From positions 1 to 9,309 of the forward strand of contig JAUVTH010000044.1 in the NCBI GenBank assembly GCA_030601615.1: 9,309 bases of DNA, given 5' to 3'. This document shows positions 6,216 through 9,309 of this stretch, piece by piece. This DNA comes from Gemmatimonadota bacterium. GTDB lineage: Bacteria; Gemmatimonadota; Gemmatimonadetes; Palauibacterales; Palauibacteraceae. Position 1 is the first letter of the stretch; each line of letters starts with the position of its first letter. The notes under the pieces are model-generated. The model did not search any database. It saw only the letters and a list, made by a program, of their open reading frames with translations, and was not told the origin of the DNA. Both the position numbers and the translations under genes were made by a program.

Positions 6216-7658
6216 TCACGGTTGCCCGGCACTTGCACACCGGTCGCAACCGGAGCACGGTGGAGCGTGCTCTCCGAAGTAGAGTGCAACGTACTCGCGC
6301 CGGCACCCGCTGGCAGCGACATAGCCGCGCATGGCGGCCAGGCGGATCCGAGAGCGGCGCCGTCCGGACCGCAGGGTCCGATAAAGATCGTGCGGCCTCG
6401 GTGCGCGAGCCGGAACAAGCGTGCCTCCCTCGGACGGGACCAGGCAGCCGTGTTGGCGCAGGATCCTGAGGGCAGCCTCAGGCGGCTGTTCAGTCCGGGC
6501 CGCGGCAGGGCGCGACATGGCCCGCCAGGCTCGAAGCACCGAGTGCAACCGCGGCCACTGTGCGCGGATCAAAGTGGCGTGGATCTCTCGATCTCCCGGC
6601 ACGTAGAGAAGCAAAGCCCGGGAAGCGCGTCCGTCGCGCCCTGCCCGCCCGGCCTCCTGGACGTACGACTCGAGCGCGCCCGGCATTCCGTAGTGACACA
6701 CCAGGCGTATCCGCGGGTGATCGATCCCCATCCCGAAAGCGCTCGTGGCGCACACGACTCGCAGATCGCCGTCCAGGAATCGTCTCTGGACCCGGCAGCG
6801 GACGTCGGTGTGGAGACCCGCATGGTAGTAGCCGGCACGGATGCCTAGCCGCCGCAGCGTCTCAGCAACGAGCGCCGCGCGTGCCCGGGTGGGCACGTAC
6901 ACGATCACCGAGCCGCGGGGATCTGATCGTAACGCGGATCTCACGGCATCCGAAGCTCGATCAAGCGCTTCCACGGGACTCCGCGGTCGCCGCACGTCCC
7001 ACCGGACGTTGGGTCGATCCACCGACGCGATCACGCGAAATGGCCGGCGAAGGCTCAGGCAGATTTCGATATCCGCACGGGTCACGGGCGTGGCCGTGGC
7101 GGTGAAGGCGGCGATCGGCGGGTTGCCCACGAGCGACGCGAAGTCCGCGATATGCCGGTACGAAGGCCGGAAGTCGTGACCCCACTCACTGATGCAATGC
7201 GCTTCGTCCACGACGAGCCGGATGGGCGGAGTCCGCCACAGGGCGCGAAAGGAAGGAGTCGCGAGGCGTTCCGGTGACACGTAGAGCAGGCGAAGCGACC
7301 CGTCGGAGAGGTTCCTCAACGTAGCGAGCCGTCCTTCCGGAGCGGTCGCCGAGCTCAGCGAAGCCGCGGGCACACCCCGCCTGCGCAGGACTTCCACCTG
7401 GTCCTGCATGAGGGATATCAGGGGACTCACCACGAGTGTCACGCCGGTGCTCAGCAGGGCCGGCAACTGGAAGCAGACAGATTTTCCGGCTCCCGTCGGC
7501 AACACGGCCAGAACGTCGCGACCGGCCAGCGTCGCTTCCACGAGCGGGCGCTGCAGCCTGCGGAAGCTCCCGTATCCGAAAACGCGCTCGAGAGCTGCTT
7601 CAAGAGCCTCGCCGGATGTACTGGAAGTATCTGTACCGCCGGCGATTCCGATGCTCAT
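6216..7658 (-). CDS. recQ: RecQ-family ATP-dependent DNA helicase, short form
   Basis: This 480-residue protein is a 3'-5' helicase for recombination or fork repair. It shows the RecQ motif 0 (FGYGSFRRLQ), Walker A PTGAGKS (54-60), DEAH (151-154) followed by the RecQ aromatic-rich loop CISEWGHDFRPSY, motif III AFTATATP, and motifs V/VI ATSAFGMGID and QEAGRAGRDG (334-343). The RecQ zinc site is complete: C452 in CRREYVALYFGE, then C468, C471 and C474 in CSGCDRC. The protein stops just after it, so the usual downstream winged-helix and HRDC domains are absent; E. coli RecQ has about 610 residues. About 90 residues separate motif VI from the first zinc cysteine, more than usual, and include a possible small winged helix (EAALRILRQHG). 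The start is the ATG at 7658, with GAGG 5 nt upstream. A longer GTG-started frame would run into the repeats and is rejected. Repeats flank the gene closely on both sides. Confidence 0.93.
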   Translation of the reverse strand: MSIGIAGGTDTSSTSGEALEAALERVFGYGSFRRLQRPLVEATLAGRDVLAVLPTGAGKSVCFQLPALLSTGVTLVVSPLISLMQDQVEVLRRRGVPAASLSSATAPEGRLATLRNLSDGSLRLLYVSPERLATPSFRALWRTPPIRLVVDEAHCISEWGHDFRPSYRHIADFASLVGNPPIAAFTATATPVTRADIEICLSLRRPFRVIASVDRPNVRWDVRRPRSPVEALDRASDAVRSALRSDPRGSVIVYVPTRARAALVAETLRRLGIRAGYYHAGLHTDVRCRVQRRFLDGDLRVVCATSAFGMGIDHPRIRLVCHYGMPGALESYVQEAGRAGRDGRASRALLLYVPGDREIHATLIRAQWPRLHSVLRAWRAMSRPAAARTEQPPEAALRILRQHGCLVPSEGGTLVPARAPRPHDLYRTLRSGRRRSRIRLAAMRGYVAASGCRREYVALYFGEHAPPCSGCDRCASAGQP

Positions 7659-7696
7659 CGCACCCTCGTCCAGAGTTTCCTGGCGACATTCAAGAA

Positions 7697-7726
7697 GGCT
7701 GTTGAACAAGTACAACCCTTTAGATG
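7697..7726 (+). repeat. 30-bp recQ-flanking repeat, copy 2 (before recQ, tandem)
   Basis: This copy begins GGCTGTTGAACAAGTAC and ends CCTTTAGATG. It lies 38 nt upstream of the recQ start, in the same orientation as copy 1. It shares its last G with copy 3, giving a 29-bp period. The hairpin GGCTGT / ACAACC has one mismatch. Confidence 0.8.
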
Positions 7727-7755
7727 GCTGTTGAAGCACTACAGCCTTCTAGATG
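7726..7755 (+). repeat. 30-bp recQ-flanking repeat, copy 3 (before recQ, tandem)
   Basis: This copy begins GGCTGTTGAAGCACTAC and ends CTTCTAGATG. It follows copy 2 directly. It has a perfect 6-bp stem GGCTGT / ACAGCC around a 9-nt loop, so it is probably closest to the ancestral unit. Confidence 0.8.
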
Positions 7756-7837
7756 AAGCGGACCGTCACACGAGCATCAACGGTCGCCGGGGTCGCGGGC
7801 GGGCGGTCCGCGCAGCAGCCCATCTCGCCGCCCACTG

Positions 7838-7867
7838 TTGACCCGGTGTTGAATGACTCGACTCAAT
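7838..7867 (+). promoter_or_regulatory. Weak candidate promoter for the thioredoxin-peptide pair
   Basis: TTGACC (7838-7843), an 18-nt spacer and CTCAAT (7862-7867) precede the thioredoxin start by about 40 nt. The -35 is good and the -10 poor. Apart from the repeats, 7659-7907 holds nothing else that reads as a gene. Confidence 0.25.
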
Positions 7868-7907
7868 CTCCCGCCGCGCCTTGGACCGTCGGAGGCATGG
7901 GGACCGC

Positions 7908-8447
7908 ATGGTGACACGCACACGTGGCGGACTGGCGCTCGACCTGCTCGTCGGACTCATGGCTCTCACAGCCCTGTCGTTTGTTGTCCGGGAGCGAGTC
8001 CTGCCGTGGATAGAGGATCTGTCCATCGTGGACCCGGGGGATCTCGTGCGAGACCGGCTGTTTCTCGAGGATGCGTCCACGGGTGATTCGATCCCCTGGA
8101 ACCCGGGCGCCCCGACGCTGCTCGTCGTCTTCCGGTCTACGTGCCCCGCCTGCCAGCGTGCCGTTCCGACCTGGGTCGAGCTCGCGAGCGCGGGTCCGTG
8201 GCAGACCACGGCCGTCGGACTCGAGCCTGCGGAGGACGCAGCCCGGTACGCCGGGACACACCTCCCCCTGGCCCGAGCGGCCGTGCCCCGGGACATAGAT
8301 GCATTCGTGAAGCGTTTTCGGATCCAAGTCGTCCCGACCACGCTCGTCATAGACCGCGAGGGCAGGTTGGCAGCCCGTCATGCCGGCCCTCTGGAGGCGT
8401 CCGACGTCCAGGAGCTGCGCCGCCTCGTCGCGCCCTCCAAACCATGA
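7908..8447 (+). CDS. Membrane-anchored TlpA-like thioredoxin-fold protein
   Basis: This 179-residue protein has one N-terminal hydrophobic segment (about 9-27, LALDLLVGLMALTALSFVV) after basic residues. That places a thioredoxin domain in the periplasm on a membrane anchor. The active site is CPAC (79-82) in LLVVFRSTCPACQ. Thr replaces the usual Trp before the first cysteine. The cis-proline loop is VVPTTLVID (Pro143), followed by EGRLAARHAGPL, the usual TlpA/DsbE ending. The likely role is thiol-disulfide exchange with exported proteins. Start choice: a TTG at 7881 is in frame, but the ATG at 7908 is preceded by GGGGA at 4 nt and, further off, GGAGG. It gives a clean signal anchor. A GTG directly after is a minor alternative. 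A small Cys-rich exported peptide follows 18 nt later, probably in the same transcript and possibly its substrate. Confidence 0.85.
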   Translation: MVTRTRGGLALDLLVGLMALTALSFVVRERVLPWIEDLSIVDPGDLVRDRLFLEDASTGDSIPWNPGAPTLLVVFRSTCPACQRAVPTWVELASAGPWQTTAVGLEPAEDAARYAGTHLPLARAAVPRDIDAFVKRFRIQVVPTTLVIDREGRLAARHAGPLEASDVQELRRLVAPSKP

Positions 8448-8465
8448 AGTGAGAGGAGATCTCAA

Positions 8466-8624
8466 ATGAAACGACTGTGGCTGGTGATCGGCCTCCTCGG
8501 CCTGGCCGTGCCTCCACCCGCGAGCGCCGCGGCCAGAGCGAGACCGGTCGAGTGCCAGGACTACTGCGCCGAGAGAGCTGCGGAGCATTGCGAGCGGATC
8601 GATTCGTGGAAGTGCACGTGGTAA
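8466..8624 (+). CDS. Small exported four-cysteine peptide, unrecognised family
   Basis: This 52-residue gene has an excellent ribosome site (AGAGGAG, 7 nt before the ATG) and starts 18 nt after the thioredoxin stop. Residues 1-21 form a classic signal peptide: MKRLW, a Leu/Val/Gly-rich core, then PPPASA with cleavage near residue 21. The mature part is about 31 residues, rich in Arg and Glu, with four cysteines at 30, 34, 42 and 50 (spacing CX3C-X7-C-X7-C) in the context VECQDYC, EHCERID and WKCTW. The even spacing would suit a short helical peptide held by two disulfides. I do not recognise the family and assign no function. Neighbouring the CPAC thioredoxin suggests redox handling of these cysteines (inference). 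The base composition falls sharply just after its stop, so its 3' end may have been altered by insertion of the adjoining element. Confidence 0.75.
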   Translation: MKRLWLVIGLLGLAVPPPASAAARARPVECQDYCAERAAEHCERIDSWKCTW

Positions 8625-8741
8625 TGCTGGACCCCTGTGTCTATATTCCTACAACCTACCTATTCACAACGCTATACACGTGTTTAGATGCACGCACGGA
8701 ACACGGCTGTGCTTACTTCACTGTGCTCACTGTTGTCAAGA

Positions 8742-8770
8742 TTGCGCACATTTGCGTCAACGTTTATATT
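8742..8770 (+). promoter_or_regulatory. Candidate promoter for the HTH-recombinase pair
   Basis: TTGCGC (8742-8747), a 17-nt spacer and TATATT (8765-8770) form the best sigma70-type match in the window. Transcription would start near 8777, with a leader of about 40 nt before the GTG at 8817. Confidence 0.55.
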
Positions 8771-8790
8771 AGGAGTGTACGTTCATATTA
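8760..8790 (+). repeat. Near-perfect 12-bp direct repeat over the -10 and start region
   Basis: ACGTTTATATTA (8760-8771) and ACGTTCATATTA (8779-8790) match at 11 of 12 bases with a 19-bp period. The first copy covers the proposed -10 and the second covers the start region. It is followed at once by the palindrome AACGCGTT (8790-8797). It fits a binding site for the HTH protein or recombinase (inference). Confidence 0.6.
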
Positions 8791-8816
8791 ACGCGTTGAT
8801 TCTAGGAGACGTTCGG

Positions 8817-9161
8817 GTGAAACTAACTACAATGGTGGACCGCATCCAAGAAATGGAAGCGGAGGTCACTACCCTGCGCGAGTGGGGTGCGGACGCACAG
8901 GCCGACACGTTGAAACGGGCCTGCGATCGGTTCCGCGCCATTATTACTGAGTGGCTAGACGAACCTTTGACCGTAGGCCAGGCCACGGAGGAATGTCCGT
9001 GGTGGGAAGCCCGCACGATTGCCGGGAAACTGCGCAACGGTGACATCCAGCAAGCCGGGGCTCATGGGGCTCCTCTCGTACTGCGTCGCGACCTGTTCGG
9101 AGTGTCCGATGACGCGCCTTCGGAGTTCAAGGAATGGGCAGAGGATCTGATTGATGGCTGA
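8817..9161 (+). CDS. Helix-turn-helix protein, excisionase-like
   Basis: This 114-residue protein starts with GTG. AGGAG (8804-8808) lies 8 nt upstream; an ATG five codons later is the alternative start. Residues about 6-47 form a charged helical region (RIQEMEAEVTTLREW) that could be a short coiled coil. Residues about 51-95 read LTVGQATEEC, TIAGKLRNGDI and GAPLVLRRDLFGV. This is the layout of excisionase/MerR-like winged helix-turn-helix domains, in which the recognition helix is followed by a wing and a conserved RRxDL. A short acidic tail ends EDLIDG. The last 8 nt overlap the next gene, a probable tyrosine recombinase, so a recombination directionality factor or repressor of that gene is the best guess. 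Family membership is by motif only. Confidence 0.75.
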   Translation: MKLTTMVDRIQEMEAEVTTLREWGADAQADTLKRACDRFRAIITEWLDEPLTVGQATEECPWWEARTIAGKLRNGDIQQAGAHGAPLVLRRDLFGVSDDAPSEFKEWAEDLIDG

Positions 9162-9309
9162 CGGTTTCAAGTTCTCGAGCGCGCAATACGGAGCCAGCGT
9201 CCGCATCTACCAACGCGGCAAGTCCATGTGTGTCGCCTATCGGGAAGGCGGAGAAACGAGACGTTATACCCTAGGTCCCATTTCCCAGGCGGAGGCCCGC
9301 AAGCGTGCT
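9154..9309 (+). CDS. Probable tyrosine recombinase/integrase, N-terminal part only (runs off the window)
   Basis: 52 residues are visible from an ATG in the ATGGCTGA overlap with the preceding gene, with ribosome site AGAGGA 8 nt upstream. The segment contains SVRIYQRGKSMCVAYREG, then RRYTLGPIS and QAEARKRA. This is the layout of the N-terminal arm-binding domain of phage-type integrases: beta-strand, RGK, a second strand, a 'LG' turn, then a helix with xEARxxA. The catalytic core (Arg-His-Arg-Tyr) lies outside the window, so the call rests on the arm-domain pattern and on the HTH neighbour. It would integrate or excise the element whose edge lies in 8625-8816. Confidence 0.65.
   Translation, partial: MADGFKFSSAQYGASVRIYQRGKSMCVAYREGGETRRYTLGPISQAEARKRA

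Larger units (their letters stand above)
8625..8816. other. Low-GC control region and probable edge of the mobile element
   Basis: By hand count 8641-8820 is about 44% GC, against about 72% in the line 8521-8580. No convincing gene is present: an open frame from 8688 continuing into the downstream gene has no ribosome site and an unlikely composition. The stretch holds an ACACGTGT palindrome (8676-8683), a CTGTGCT pair (8707-8713, 8721-8727), a promoter and a 12-bp direct repeat. The attachment site, if present, should lie here, but no tRNA gene is seen. Confidence 0.55.

Noticed and set aside
7659..7739. N-terminal extension of recQ to a GTG at 7739
   Set aside because: It would translate the 30-bp repeats; the ATG at 7658 has a good ribosome site and a normal family N-terminus.
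6173..7755. The recQ-flanking repeats as integron attC sites
   Set aside because: Only one copy has a GTTRRRY-like core (GTTGAAC), no matching RYYYAAC is paired with it, and the unit is shorter than usual attC sites.
6173..7755. The recQ-flanking repeats as a CRISPR array
   Set aside because: There are only three imperfect copies. Two overlap by one base with no spacer, and the third is 1.5 kb away across a gene.
7897..7914. Mini-ORF MGTAW overlapping the thioredoxin start, as a coupling leader
   Set aside because: GGAGG is only 1 nt from its ATG, too close for normal initiation, and five codons carry no evidence.
7863..8588. Minus-strand open frames opposite the thioredoxin and peptide genes
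   Set aside because: The plus-strand frame has an active-site CPAC, a signal anchor and ribosome sites; the minus frames show no family features.
8688..8816. N-terminal extension of the HTH gene to an ATG at 8688
   Set aside because: No ribosome site there. The extension crosses the proposed promoter and repeats, while the GTG at 8817 has AGGAG 8 nt upstream.

Overview
The window is GC-rich bacterial chromosome with a Gram-negative envelope. Secreted and membrane-anchored proteins carry Sec-type signals. The mix of an RNase G/L21/L27 cluster, a secreted TolB-like six-bladed propeller protein and a tiny Cys-rich exported peptide is reminiscent of Gemmatimonadota. That placement is an inference from gene content, not a proven assignment.

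Layout. 1-623 (+): 3' part of an enoyl-CoA hydratase/isomerase gene, closed by a strong hairpin terminator (668-697) that it shares with the convergent ribosomal protein genes. 779-3267 (-): RNase E/G (rng), then rplU (L21) and rpmA (L27), with a candidate internal promoter before rplU. L21 carries an unusual C-terminal extension that reads as a peripheral-subunit-binding (E3-binding) domain. 3499-4716 (-): acyl-CoA dehydrogenase, which with the crotonase points to fatty or branched acyl-CoA oxidation. 4918-6093 (-): exported beta-propeller protein. 6216-7658 (-): short RecQ-family helicase, tightly bracketed by three copies of a 30-bp repeat, one after the stop and two in tandem before the start. 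7908-8624 (+): membrane-anchored TlpA-like thioredoxin followed 18 nt later by a 52-residue exported peptide with four cysteines. 8625-8816: AT-richer control region with a promoter, a 12-bp direct repeat and small palindromes. 8817-9309 (+): helix-turn-helix (excisionase-like) gene overlapping the start of a probable tyrosine recombinase that runs off the window. This is very likely the edge of an integrated mobile element.

How the parts may work together. The housekeeping half is conventional apart from the L21 fusion. The accessory half is more interesting. Without the repeat-bracketed recQ, the propeller gene and the thioredoxin-peptide pair would be divergent neighbours, which suggests an envelope redox/peptide locus split by a recQ cassette. 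The mobile element begins within a few tens of bases of the peptide stop codon. No tRNA, rRNA, CRISPR array or complete IS was seen. No gene-free stretch exceeds 300 bases; the longest are 7659-7907, 3268-3498 and 4717-4917.
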